Below are positions 34,533-42,832 of a stretch of DNA of 64,000 bases, one piece after another. Every line of letters begins with the position of its first letter. The first letter of the stretch is position 1. Below the pieces are notes generated by a model that did no database searches, was not told the origin of the DNA, and saw only the letters and a list, made by a program, of their open reading frames with translations. Source of the stretch: an uncultured Lachnobacterium sp. (GTDB lineage: Bacteria; Bacillota; Clostridia; Lachnospirales; Lachnospiraceae); assembly GCA_900546625.1 (NCBI GenBank), contig URDU01000002.1, positions 62,001-126,000 of the forward strand, written 5' to 3'. Position numbers and translations under genes: made by a program.

Positions 34533-35921
34533 CTATTCCATAATATCCTGAAGATTCGTAAAGCCGGTATTGGTTGTTATAATCATGACAGTATCATTTT
34601 TTTGTATGCAGTCATTACCTGTAGGTATAATAATTTTGCCGTTTCGGTTGATGAAGCAGATGAGCAGATGCTTTTTGAGCTTTAGGTCTCGAAGCGGTAT
34701 GTCTGTCACATTTGAGTTTTCTGATACAAAGAACTCAATTGCTTCAACTCTTGAGTCGTACATGTGGTAGAGAGTCTCTATATTGCAGTTCATAGAGTTT
34801 TTCTTTGCACGGACATAGGCAATTATGGCTTCTGAGGTGATGTATTTTGGCGAGATTACACTGCCAAGGTCCAGGCTGTTTATGACATTGGTAAAAGTTA
34901 TACGATTAAGCTTTGTTATGACCTTTGCATTGGAAACCTGTTTCGCATAGAGCGTAAGCATGATGTTTTCCTCGTCTATACCGGTAAGAGGTACAAATGA
35001 CTGGCAGGTCTCTATGCCCTCTTCCTTTAAGAGTGCCTGTTCTGTTCCGTCACCGTTTATGATGACAGCATCCGGAAGCAGTATGGAAAGCTCCTCACAG
35101 CGCTCAAAGCTATTTTCGATTATTTTGACCTTTATGCCTCGTGATATGAGCTGCTTTGCCAGGTAATATGCTGCTTTGCCGCCTCCGATAATCAGTGTGT
35201 TTTTTACGCTGTGTGTATTGACTCCGATGTGGCTGAAAAACTCCTTTGTATGTCTGCGTTCGCCGACAAATGACAGCTTATCGCCCTTGCGGAGCACAAA
35301 ATCACCTGATGGGATAGTGACCTCATCATCTCTCTCGACTGCACCGATAAGTATGTTGGCATGGTGTCTGGTGCCCAGATCCATGAGCTTTGTTCCGTCG
35401 AGGATGCTGCCCTCGGGAATCTCATACTTGATGAGCTGTGCCTGACCGTGAGCAAAGTTTGTCACCTCAAGGCTGGACGGCAGATGAAGAATATGAGCCA
35501 TCTCAATAGCTGCCTCAAGCTCAGGGTTGATAATGAGTGCAAGACCAAGCTTGTCGCGCAGATATTTGGCCTCCTGGCTGTATTCAGGCGTTCTGACTCT
35601 GGCTATAGCAGCACAGTTGCCGACCTGTGTGGCAATGGTACAGCATAGCAGATTCAGCTCATCAGAGCCTGTGACTGCGATGATTAAATCGGCATCATCA
35701 ATACCCGCTTCCTGCAGTATCTTGTAGCTGGCACCGTTTCCTGCAATACCCATTACATCATAGATATTGGATACCTGGGAAATCCTCTCCCTGTTTTTGT
35801 CGACAATTGTTATGTCGTGCCCCTCCTTGCCAAGCTGCTCAATGAGAGTACGGCCTACCTTGCCGCATCCGACGATGATAATTCTCAGTCCCTGGGAGGG
35901 AACCACTCCTTTTTTGAACAT
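34533..35921 (-). CDS. trkA: Trk potassium uptake regulatory protein
   Basis: A 462-residue protein with two RCK (Rossmann plus TrkA_C) modules: the first begins LRIIIVGCGKVGRTLIEQLGKEGHDITIVDKN near residue 13, the second TLIIGGGKAAYYLAKQLISRGIKVKIIEN near residue 235. Each Rossmann domain carries the NAD-binding glycines, and each is followed by a TrkA_C-like fold (VTIPSGDFVLRKGDKLSFVG and IIIPTGNDCIQKNDTVMII). It gates TrkH in the cytoplasm. The ATG at 35921 has CGGAGGAAATA upstream; a 20-codon in-frame extension lacks a ribosome site. TrkA_C domains are a known cyclic di-AMP binding site in Firmicutes. Confidence 0.93.
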   Translation of the reverse strand: MFKKGVVPSQGLRIIIVGCGKVGRTLIEQLGKEGHDITIVDKNRERISQVSNIYDVMGIAGNGASYKILQEAGIDDADLIIAVTGSDELNLLCCTIATQVGNCAAIARVRTPEYSQEAKYLRDKLGLALIINPELEAAIEMAHILHLPSSLEVTNFAHGQAQLIKYEIPEGSILDGTKLMDLGTRHHANILIGAVERDDEVTIPSGDFVLRKGDKLSFVGERRHTKEFFSHIGVNTHSVKNTLIIGGGKAAYYLAKQLISRGIKVKIIENSFERCEELSILLPDAVIINGDGTEQALLKEEGIETCQSFVPLTGIDEENIMLTLYAKQVSNAKVITKLNRITFTNVINSLDLGSVISPKYITSEAIIAYVRAKKNSMNCNIETLYHMYDSRVEAIEFFVSENSNVTDIPLRDLKLKKHLLICFINRNGKIIIPTGNDCIQKNDTVMIITTNTGFTNLQDIME

Positions 35922-35951
35922 TATTTCCTCCGTATATAAAAATATAATGAT

Positions 35952-35981
35952 ATGAGGGTCAAAAGGTATTTTGCCCCTCAT
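35952..35981 (-). promoter_or_regulatory. Hairpin in the trkA leader
   Basis: atgagggtcaaaa (35952-35964) and attttgcccctcat (35968-35981) pair over 13 of 14 positions, 30 bp before the trkA ATG (minus strand). No T-run follows directly, so an operator or 5' stem is more likely than a terminator. It does not show the layout of the ydaO cyclic di-AMP riboswitch. Confidence 0.45.
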
Positions 35982-36184
35982 TTATGATTGTGTGGTGGAC
36001 AGAATTATTATGACTATCATATATCAATGGATTATAACATAACGCATATATATTTCATAGAGAAAAAAGTCCCAAAAATATGAGATTGTAATAAAGTACA
36101 AAAAGTGATAAAATTGGTCTAAATTGTAGTATTTGAATAGCTGTTTGAACAGCAATAAGAGATAGATTTTTGGAGCTTTAAGTA

Positions 36185-36955
36185 ATGACGGGATTTTTAA
36201 AGGCAAACTACCATACGCACACCTATAGGTGCCAGCATGCATATGGCAGCGAGCGAGAATATATAGAGGCGGCTATCAGAATGGGTATCGCAGAGCTTGG
36301 CTTTTCAGACCATGTGCCGTGCCCCTTTAAGGATGGCTATGTGTCGGGCATCCGGATGACGATGGAGCAGGCACCGGAGTATGTGTATGCCATCAGGGAG
36401 CTTGGGAAGGAGTATGCATCCGACATAAAGCTTTACGTTGGCTTTGAGGCGGAGTACATACCGGAGTTTTTCAAGGAGCAGAAGGCTATGTTTGACAGGC
36501 TTGGCTGTGATTACATGATAATGGGCCAGCATTTTATGAAATCAGAGCAGACAGGCCCGTATACAGGCACACCGACAGATGATGAGAGCCGTATACGCGA
36601 GTATGTGGATACTGTTATAGAGGGCATGAAAACAGGCATGTACAGCTATTTAGCACATCCTGATTTAATAAATTATCAGGGACTTGATTCCGTCTATGAC
36701 TGGGAGATGACGAGGATGTGCAAGGCACTTAAGGAGCTTGACATACCGCTTGAGATAAACATGCTTGGTATCAGTGCAGGAAAGCACTATCCGACAGAGC
36801 GCTTCTGGTGTATACCGCATGACATCGGCAACAAAGTGATACTTGGGCTTGATGCACATACAGTGGACAATATATGTGATGTGGAAAGCTATGAAAAGGC
36901 ACTTGATATAGTCAGAAAATATGACCTGAATCTTATTGACCGGATTGAGATATAG
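36185..36955 (+). CDS. PHP-domain histidinol-phosphatase family protein
   Basis: A 256-residue PHP phosphoesterase of the HisJ/HisK type. It begins NYHTHTYRCQHAYGSEREYIEAA with the metal-binding His pair, continues with GFSDHVPCPF (near residue 40), LYVGFEAEYIPEF, YMIMGQHFM, YLAHPDLIN and ends with a GLDAHTVDNI metal site. HisJ removes phosphate from histidinol phosphate, the penultimate step of histidine synthesis, but many relatives act on other substrates; no other his gene is near, so histidine synthesis is only a possibility. The ATG follows TTTTGGAGCTTTAAGTA. The next gene starts 39 bp later. Confidence 0.85.
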   Translation: MTGFLKANYHTHTYRCQHAYGSEREYIEAAIRMGIAELGFSDHVPCPFKDGYVSGIRMTMEQAPEYVYAIRELGKEYASDIKLYVGFEAEYIPEFFKEQKAMFDRLGCDYMIMGQHFMKSEQTGPYTGTPTDDESRIREYVDTVIEGMKTGMYSYLAHPDLINYQGLDSVYDWEMTRMCKALKELDIPLEINMLGISAGKHYPTERFWCIPHDIGNKVILGLDAHTVDNICDVESYEKALDIVRKYDLNLIDRIEI

Positions 36956-36994
36956 TTACTTACAAAATATCAAATACCAAAAGTGAGGAATGCT

Positions 36995-37942
36995 ATGGTT
37001 ATTACAGAAGAAAAATATAATGAGGAATTAACAAGATATGTTTTGCCTTTTATCAGGCTTAATTTTGAAGATGGCTATATGAAGAGTGCAGATGGCACAC
37101 GCATACATTACGGCTATGTGACGACACCTGTACCAAAGGCTGCCATAGTCATATCACATGGATTTACAGAGTGTATGCCTAAATATTATGAGATGATTTA
37201 CTATTTCGCAAAGGCCGGATACTCAGTATATATGGTGGAGCATCGAGGACACGGCTTTTCGGAAAGAAGTGTATCAGATATGAGCATGGTCACTGTAAAC
37301 AGTTTTGACGATTATGTGAGTGACCTTGATATGTTTATCCGCGAGATTGTGATGAAGCGTGAGGGGCGCAGACCGCTTTACCTGTACGGTCACTCTATGG
37401 GAGGCGCGATAGCTGCCCTGTATCTTGAGAAGCATCCTGAGGTATTTACAAAGGCAGTACTTTCAAGCCCTATGATAGAGATGCTTTATGGCAATTTTTC
37501 ACATTTTGCCGTGGAGGCGATACTGTTTGTCGCAAGTGTGCTTAACTGGAACGATAAATATCTGCCGAGCCAGACACAGTATACGGATGAGTATGATTTT
37601 GAATCGAGCTGTTGTCTGTCAAAGGCGCGCTATGACTACATATACAAGTGCAAGGTGGAGGAGGAACGCTATCGTACAAATGGCGCCACCTACAGATGGT
37701 GCAGGGCCGGGCGCAAGGCATCCAAATATATAAAGAAGCATGCACAGGAAATTAAAATACCGGTGCTGTTATGCCAGGCGGGAAAGGATTATCTGGTTTC
37801 AAATACCGCTGAGGATGAATTTATTGCGAAGCTGCCTCAGGGCATTAAGAAGGTCTATCCTGATTCAAAGCACGAGATATTTAATGCGGATGATGATACC
37901 TTGGAAAAGTTTTACTCAGATATCCTTGATTTTTGGGCTTGA
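36995..37942 (+). CDS. Alpha/beta hydrolase, monoacylglycerol lipase/lysophospholipase-like
   Basis: A 315-residue serine hydrolase of the Hydrolase_4 type. The nucleophile elbow is YGHSMGGAIAALY (Ser about residue 134), and the oxyanion loop is ISHGFTECMPKY. The acid and His candidates are the Asp of AGKDYLVSN and the His of DSKHEIFN near the C-terminus. HRGHGFSERS is typical of bacterial monoglyceride lipases. No signal peptide, so it is cytoplasmic or membrane-associated. The ATG at 36995 has GAGG six bases upstream; a GTG four codons earlier is the other choice. It may be co-transcribed with the PHP gene 39 bp upstream. The substrate is not known from sequence. Confidence 0.85.
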   Translation: MVITEEKYNEELTRYVLPFIRLNFEDGYMKSADGTRIHYGYVTTPVPKAAIVISHGFTECMPKYYEMIYYFAKAGYSVYMVEHRGHGFSERSVSDMSMVTVNSFDDYVSDLDMFIREIVMKREGRRPLYLYGHSMGGAIAALYLEKHPEVFTKAVLSSPMIEMLYGNFSHFAVEAILFVASVLNWNDKYLPSQTQYTDEYDFESSCCLSKARYDYIYKCKVEEERYRTNGATYRWCRAGRKASKYIKKHAQEIKIPVLLCQAGKDYLVSNTAEDEFIAKLPQGIKKVYPDSKHEIFNADDDTLEKFYSDILDFWA

Positions 37943-38182
37943 ACATCAAAATGAAATTCGTCAAGTGAAAAATGTGACATAAAAAATCATTTGTTTTGTT
38001 AGAAATGACATATGGATTTAAAATACAATATATAGTATAATCACAACTGTTGCGGACAAGATGTTAGTATTTAAGCCGATGGTAAGAGTACGTAAAGCAT
38101 AGCCCGTACAGAGAAAAATAATAAAATATATCAATATTGTAACAGGTAAATATACTATCAAACAAATGTGAGGAGAAAGAGA

Positions 38183-38359
38183 ATGTCAGACGAAGTTTTA
38201 GACGATGTAATGATTAAGGGTTCATGTAAGGGAAAAGCAGATGCTATTGTAAATTGCCAGTGCAATATCGAGAGTGCACCGGTCAGATGCGAGCAGGCAG
38301 AAAGATGTATGTTCTATTCTTATTATAAGTGCAGCAAGCAGTGGAAGAGGCTTGCATAG
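38183..38359 (+). CDS. Small cysteine-rich hypothetical protein
   Basis: A 58-residue protein with six cysteines: one in KGSCKGK, two in VNCQCN, one in PVRCEQ, one in ERCMFY and one in YKCSKQ. Such spacing suggests metal binding or disulphides, but no family is recognised. The ATG at 38183 has GTGAGGAG upstream. A hairpin terminator follows at 38375, supporting a real single-gene transcript. The 240 bp upstream hold no gene. Confidence 0.65.
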   Translation: MSDEVLDDVMIKGSCKGKADAIVNCQCNIESAPVRCEQAERCMFYSYYKCSKQWKRLA

Positions 38360-38374
38360 TTAAAATTAAAGATT

Positions 38375-38414
38375 AAAGCTCCGGGCTGACAATGAAGTCG
38401 GCATGGAGCTTTTT
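38375..38414 (+). terminator. Terminator of the cysteine-rich gene
   Basis: aaagctcc (38375-38382) pairs with ggagcttt (38405-38412), with a smaller inner stem gctgac/gtcggc and a T-run. Confidence 0.8.
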
Positions 38415-38499
38415 GCGTATATAAAGAAAAAAATATTTTACACGCGGAAAACTTATGATAATATATATAATATAGTAACAAGATATAGGAGAGACGCGC

Positions 38500-38985
38500 A
38501 TGAAGAGAGTTTTGGTACTGAGTGATTCACATGGTAATGTGGGAAATATGATTCGGGCAGTCAAAAGAGAGGAGCCTGATATGATACTTCATCTGGGAGA
38601 CTGCGTTGTGGATGCGGATGCCCTTAGGAGAGAGTTTCCTCATATAACCATGGTCAATGTGCCGGGAAACTGTGATTTTTCACGGGGAGATACAGAGCGA
38701 CTAATTGATATCGACGGCTATAAGGTACTCATGTGCCATGGACATACATATGGAGTAAAGATGTCATATATGCATCTGGAGCTTCATGCGAAGGAAGTCG
38801 GGGCAGACCTGGCGCTCTTTGGACATACACACAAGCTGTTTTATGATAAGCACAATGGTCTTGCGATGATGAATCCGGGAAGCATCGGTGCACCGCTTTG
38901 GGGCTGCATGCCGTCATATGGTATCATCACATTTGACAAAGAACATGATGTTATGAAGCTTGATGTTGACTACATTGAGTATTGA
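38500..38985 (+). CDS. YfcE/MJ0936-family metallophosphodiesterase
   Basis: A 161-residue calcineurin-like phosphoesterase of the small YfcE group, which hydrolyses phosphodiesters with bound Mn or Ni in tested members. The metal-ligand motifs are LSDSHGNVGN (residues 7-16), LHLGDCVVDAD, VPGNCDF, MCHGHTYGV and FGHTHKLFY, in the expected order. Cytoplasmic. ATG after AGGAGAGACGCGC. It stands 75 bp upstream of the aspartate kinase on the same strand. Natural substrate unknown. Confidence 0.9.
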   Translation: MKRVLVLSDSHGNVGNMIRAVKREEPDMILHLGDCVVDADALRREFPHITMVNVPGNCDFSRGDTERLIDIDGYKVLMCHGHTYGVKMSYMHLELHAKEVGADLALFGHTHKLFYDKHNGLAMMNPGSIGAPLWGCMPSYGIITFDKEHDVMKLDVDYIEY

Positions 38986-39059
38986 CGAATGATTTATCAA
39001 AGCGGTATAATATTGGCTAATACAGTTATTTATATAGGAAGCAGAGGAAAAATAGACAA

Positions 39060-40379
39060 ATGGTAAAGGTAGTAAAGTTTGGCGGCAGCTCGCTCGCCAG
39101 TGCAGAGCAGTTCACAAAGGTTGGCGACATCATAAGAAGCGATGAGTCAAGAAAATATGTTGTGCCGAGTGCACCGGGAAAGAGAAATTCCAAAGACACA
39201 AAGGTAACAGATATGCTTTATGCATGCTATGATCTGGCTGAGAATGATCAGGATTTCAAGGTTATGCTCAGAAAAATCAAGGACAGATATGATTCAATCA
39301 TAAATGGTCTTCATTTAAAGCTGGCACTTGATGAGGAATTCAAGATTATCTCTGAGAATTTCAAGGCAAAGGCAGGTGCAGATTATGCAGCCTCTCGTGG
39401 TGAGTACTTAAACGGAATCATCATGGCAAACTATCTCGGATATGAGTTTATAGATTCGGCAACAGTCATCTTTTTTGATGAGAATGGCAATTTTGACGCG
39501 GAAAAGACCGACAAGGTGCTCTCAAAGAAGCTTGAGCAGACAGAAAAGGCTGTTATTCCAGGCTTTTACGGAGCAGGACCTGACGGAAAGGTAGTTACCT
39601 TCTCAAGAGGTGGTTCGGATATCACTGGTTCCATTGTGTCAAAGGCATGTCATGCCAGCATGTATGAGAACTGGACAGATGTTTCAGGCTGTCTCGTAGC
39701 TGATCCTAGAATTATCGACAATCCACAGCCAATCAAGGTTGTTACTTATAGAGAGCTCAGAGAGCTTTCATACATGGGAGCATCAGTGCTCCACGAGGAT
39801 GCTGTTTTCCCTGTAAGAAAGGCAGGCATCCCAATCAATATCAGAAATACAAACGACCCGGAAGCACCTGGTACTCTCATCGTTGAGAGCACATGCCAAA
39901 AGCCTGATTATACCATCACAGGTATCGCCGGAAAGAAGGGCTTTGTTGCGGTAAATATCGACAAGGACAAGATGAACTCAGAGGTGGGCTTCTGTAGAAA
40001 GGCTCTCCAGGCGTTTGAGGAGAACGGTATCTCTATAGAGCATATGCCATCAGGTATCGATACTATGACAGTATTCGTACATCAGGCAGAGTTTGAGGGT
40101 AAGGAGCAGCAGGTTATAAGCTCAATCAGAAGACTTGCTCATCCTGATATCATTGACCTCGAGTCAGACCTCGCGCTTATCGCTGTTGTTGGCCGTGGCA
40201 TGAAGTCAAACCGTGGTACAGCCGGCAGGATTTTCTCTGCACTTGCACATGCCAATATCAATGTGCGCATGATTGATCAGGGTTCATCAGAACTCAATAT
40301 CATCATCGGTGTAAGCAATGATGACTTTGACAAGGCAATAAAAGCCATCTACGATATTTTTGTTGTCACACAGCTGTAA
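39060..40379 (+). CDS. Aspartate kinase
   Basis: A 439-residue aspartokinase, phosphorylating aspartate at the entry to lysine, threonine, methionine and dipicolinate synthesis. It begins VKVVKFGGSSLASAEQF with the kinase motif KFGGSS. The aspartate-binding segment includes FSRGGSDITGSIVS near residue 185. Two ACT domains follow from about residue 300 (FVAVNIDKDKMNSEVGFCRKALQAFEENG and LIAVVGRGMKSNRGTAGRIFSALAHANINVRMIDQGSSELNIIIGV), so it is probably feedback-controlled by lysine or threonine. It is 208 bp upstream of dpaA, an arrangement resembling the Bacillus spoVF operon, where dpaA-dpaB are followed by asd and dapG; here a terminator at 40457 separates them. Confidence 0.95.
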   Translation: MVKVVKFGGSSLASAEQFTKVGDIIRSDESRKYVVPSAPGKRNSKDTKVTDMLYACYDLAENDQDFKVMLRKIKDRYDSIINGLHLKLALDEEFKIISENFKAKAGADYAASRGEYLNGIIMANYLGYEFIDSATVIFFDENGNFDAEKTDKVLSKKLEQTEKAVIPGFYGAGPDGKVVTFSRGGSDITGSIVSKACHASMYENWTDVSGCLVADPRIIDNPQPIKVVTYRELRELSYMGASVLHEDAVFPVRKAGIPINIRNTNDPEAPGTLIVESTCQKPDYTITGIAGKKGFVAVNIDKDKMNSEVGFCRKALQAFEENGISIEHMPSGIDTMTVFVHQAEFEGKEQQVISSIRRLAHPDIIDLESDLALIAVVGRGMKSNRGTAGRIFSALAHANINVRMIDQGSSELNIIIGVSNDDFDKAIKAIYDIFVVTQL

Positions 40380-40456
40380 TAAGCTACGGAGAGATTATCC
40401 GTTGGAACCGGAATTGAATAGGATAATTTAAAAATTAAATGTAGAATTTATAAAAC

Positions 40457-40499
40457 ATACAGGGCTTGGCAAAATATATGCTAGGCTCTGTATTTTTTT
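40457..40499 (+). terminator. Terminator of aspartate kinase
   Basis: atacagggcttggca (40457-40471) pairs with tgctaggctctgtat (40479-40493), followed by seven T. Confidence 0.9.
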
Positions 40500-40586
40500 G
40501 AATAGGTAAAGCTTTAAGCGAGAAAACAAAATACCCTCACATAAGCTGGAAATGCGCATATATTATAGCGAAAGGAAGAAGTTATT

Positions 40587-41393
40587 ATGCAAAAAGACAC
40601 TATAATATATGTTACGGATCAGAGGCAAAAGTACCTCGCTGATATGCTGGGAGGAGAACAGACAGATTGCAGAAATAGCGGCGGGATTGATTATGAGCGT
40701 GTTGGGAATATTGTGTTTCCTACACCGTTTTCAAAGCTTAAGCTTATAAATAATGATATAGAAAAATTAAAACATAATATAATAATTAACAATATTGCAG
40801 TGTGGGGCGGCATGATGCCGGAGTGCTTTCCCGGTATTGACAGGGGATGTGACTTTATGAGAGATGAAACTGTCATAGAGCAGAATGCCATTGTTACGGC
40901 CGAGGCCACTGCGTCCATAGCAATACAAAAAAGCATACATGGTATATACGGCTCAAAGGTACTTGTGAGCGGGTTTGGAAAATGCGGAAAGGCAATTGCC
41001 CGCGTTTTTTCTGCTATGGGAGCCCATGTCATGGTGATGGCAAGGAGAAAACAGGCAAGGCATGAGGCCGCTGAACTGGGATATGAAACGGTGGATTTTA
41101 ATGATCCTGCCAAGGCCTGTTTTGAAACACTTTTTCTCATAAACACAGTACCAGATAGGGTTATAGATGAAAGTTTAATCATGATTTTGCAAAAAGATGC
41201 GATAATTATAGACATTGCATCTAAGCCCGGCGGCTGTGATTTTGAGGCTTGTAAGAGGTATCAGATAAACTGTACGCATGCGCTCGGCCTTCCGGGCATA
41301 TACTGTCCGAAAACCGGTGCAAAAATACTTTATGACTGTATGAAAAGAAAAGGTATGACGGAGGGCTTATGGTTATTTCGGATTGCACCGTAG
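40587..41393 (+). CDS. dpaA: Dipicolinate synthase subunit A
   Basis: A 268-residue DpaA (SpoVFA), which with DpaB oxidises dihydrodipicolinate to dipicolinate, the main small molecule of the spore core. It has a Rossmann motif VLVSGFGKCGKAIARVF near residue 127 and GIYCPKTGAKILYDCM at the C-terminus. It is somewhat shorter than Bacillus DpaA (about 300); the N-terminal domain is compact. ATG after AAAGGAAGAAG. Its end overlaps dpaB by 25 bp, so the two are translationally coupled. In sporulators this pair is expressed in the mother cell under sigma K; no clear sigma K promoter was recognised. Confidence 0.9.
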   Translation: MQKDTIIYVTDQRQKYLADMLGGEQTDCRNSGGIDYERVGNIVFPTPFSKLKLINNDIEKLKHNIIINNIAVWGGMMPECFPGIDRGCDFMRDETVIEQNAIVTAEATASIAIQKSIHGIYGSKVLVSGFGKCGKAIARVFSAMGAHVMVMARRKQARHEAAELGYETVDFNDPAKACFETLFLINTVPDRVIDESLIMILQKDAIIIDIASKPGGCDFEACKRYQINCTHALGLPGIYCPKTGAKILYDCMKRKGMTEGLWLFRIAP

Positions 41394-41947
41394 GAATGGG
41401 AATTACAGGCTCCTTCTGTAGTTTTGAAAAGACTAAGGATGTTGCAAAGCGGCTTGTGGATAGCTTCACACATGTGACACCTGTATATTCCTATAATGCA
41501 CAGATGATGAACACACGCTTTGGAAAGGCGGGAGACTTTATGCATACTATCTCCGAAATCACAGGGGATGAGGGCATCAGGACACTGCAGGAGGCAGAGC
41601 GTGTCGGCCCGGGAAAGCTGTTTGACGTGATGGTGATTTACCCATGCACCGGCAACACAGCGGCAAAGCTTGCAAACGGCATAGTGGATACACCGGTCCT
41701 TCTCGCGGCAAAGGCTCATCTGAGAAACGGCAGACCGCTTGTTATCGGGATTTCCACAAATGATGCGCTCGGCATCAACTTTAAGAATATCGGAAAGCTG
41801 ATGAATATGAAAAATATTTATTTTGTGCCGTTTGGGCAGGATGACTGTGTGAAGAAACCGAATTCACTCGTGTGTGATGGAAAACAGGTTGTCGGCACAA
41901 TAAACGAAGTGATGGCAGGACGACAGATCCAGCCGGTAATCCTCTAG
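41369..41947 (+). CDS. dpaB: Dipicolinate synthase subunit B
   Basis: A 192-residue DpaB (SpoVFB), a flavodoxin-fold partner of DpaA. It has GMGITGSFCSFEKTKD near the N-terminus, corresponding to the nucleotide-binding loop, DVMVIYPCTGNTAAKLANGIVDTPVLLAAKAHLRNGRPLVIGISTNDALG in the middle, and VPFGQDDCVKKPNSLV. The ATG at 41369 has GGAGG upstream; an internal ATG at 41396 is the alternative but has no ribosome site. It overlaps dpaA. Immediately after its stop lies the large palindromic element at 41998. Confidence 0.92.
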   Translation: MVISDCTVGMGITGSFCSFEKTKDVAKRLVDSFTHVTPVYSYNAQMMNTRFGKAGDFMHTISEITGDEGIRTLQEAERVGPGKLFDVMVIYPCTGNTAAKLANGIVDTPVLLAAKAHLRNGRPLVIGISTNDALGINFKNIGKLMNMKNIYFVPFGQDDCVKKPNSLVCDGKQVVGTINEVMAGRQIQPVIL

Positions 41948-41997
41948 AATGGGGATATTGCTTCATTGAGACTGTAGTATTGTAATGATAGTAGTAC

Positions 41998-42275
41998 GGG
42001 ACGCTGCTTGCGGGCACTGCGGTGGGCTGCATACACTCCGGTGTCCGCTACACTGCGCAGCCAAGATACTGTATGAATTATGCCTTATAGGCTTTCATAG
42101 GAGGACGAAACCGTCGAAACTCGCCATCCATGGCTCGATTTCTCCTTGCCTCGGCGTCCATGCCTCGGCATTTCTGTGTATCATGCGCATAATTCGACAG
42201 TATCTAAGCCACTTCGCTATTCGCGGACACCGGAGTGTATACAGCCCACACCGCGGTGCCCGCAAGCAGCGTCCC
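41998..42275. repeat. Large GC-rich palindromic element
   Basis: An imperfect inverted repeat of about 280 bp. Three exact matches pair in order: gggacgctgcttgcgggcac (41998-42017) with 42256-42275; the 18-mer at 42031-42048 with 42223-42240; and agatactgt (42064-42072) with 42197-42205, plus gaattatgc (42075-42083) with 42187-42195. The 100-bp loop holds two smaller repeats, tcgccat/atggc and tgcctcggc (twice). The flanks also share gta-rich ends. Much higher GC than its surroundings, no ORF. Either a MITE-like mobile element or a large structured RNA. It lies between dpaB and the TSCPD gene. Confidence 0.8.
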
Positions 42276-42347
42276 TTACGTTATGGTGTAATACGTTATG
42301 GCGTAAATAGTAAATAAATATTAAGAAAAGATTTATGAATCTGAATC

Positions 42348-42381
42348 GTTGCCTGTCACACTGTTATGTGTGAACAGTAAC
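42348..42381. repeat. Short palindrome sharing the boundary of the 16194 element
   Basis: gttgcctgtcacac (42348-42361), six bases, gtgtgaacagtaac (42368-42381). The right arm is identical to the right arm at 16327-16340, as if the outer arms remained after loss of the centre. The two arms of this copy pair imperfectly (one mismatch plus a bulge). Confidence 0.65.
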
Positions 42382-42507
42382 TTCTGAATTGAAAAAATGA
42401 GTTGGAAAATGGAGTTGGAAAATGTAAAAAAATAGAGGAAAGATGCAAAATTATATGTTATAATCACGTATACACAAAATAAAATTGAAAACACAGGAGG
42501 ATAAAAT

Positions 42508-42762
42508 ATGTCATATATTTACAAAACAAAAGGAACCTGTTCAACACAGATTGAGCTTGACCTCGATGGCGATGTAGTACATAACGTAAAATTTACAGGA
42601 GGCTGTAACGGAAATCTCCAGGCTATCCCAAAGCTCGTTGAAGGACTCACAGTTGCCCAGGTAGAAGAAAAAATCGGTGGAATTAAATGTGGATTTAAGA
42701 ATACATCCTGCGGCGACCAGCTAGCAAAAGCATGCCGCGAAGCATATGAAGCCCAGAAATAA
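42508..42762 (+). CDS. TSCPD-domain small protein (TIGR03905 family)
   Basis: An 84-residue protein made of one TSCPD domain: KGTCSTQIELDLDGDVVHNVKFTGGCNGNLQAIPKLVEGLTVAQVEEKIGGIKCGFKNTSCGDQLAKA. The domain is otherwise found at the C-terminus of ribonucleotide reductases (class II) and in small stand-alone proteins in anaerobes, with conserved cysteines suggesting metal binding. Here the three conserved Cys are in FTGGCNG, GIKCGF and NTSCGD. ATG after AGGAGGATAAAAT. It is alone, followed by a terminator at 42782. Confidence 0.9.
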   Translation: MSYIYKTKGTCSTQIELDLDGDVVHNVKFTGGCNGNLQAIPKLVEGLTVAQVEEKIGGIKCGFKNTSCGDQLAKACREAYEAQK

Positions 42763-42781
42763 CTAAAAAATAGGCAACTCC

Positions 42782-42814
42782 AAAAAGCTCTCCCTTGTGG
42801 AGAGCTTTTTGAAT
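42782..42814 (+). terminator. Terminator of the TSCPD gene
   Basis: aaaaagctctcc (42782-42793) pairs with ggagagcttttt (42799-42810). Confidence 0.9.
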
Positions 42815-42832
42815 TGAACATAGTTCCACCAT

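Noticed and set aside
35922..36184. Possible ydaO (cyclic di-AMP) riboswitch before trkA
   Set aside because: Considered because trk genes often carry one; only a single hairpin is present and the conserved multi-junction layout is absent.
40691..41215. 174-codon minus-strand ORF inside dpaA
   Set aside because: Shadow of dpaA, whose Rossmann motif and coupling to dpaB are clear.
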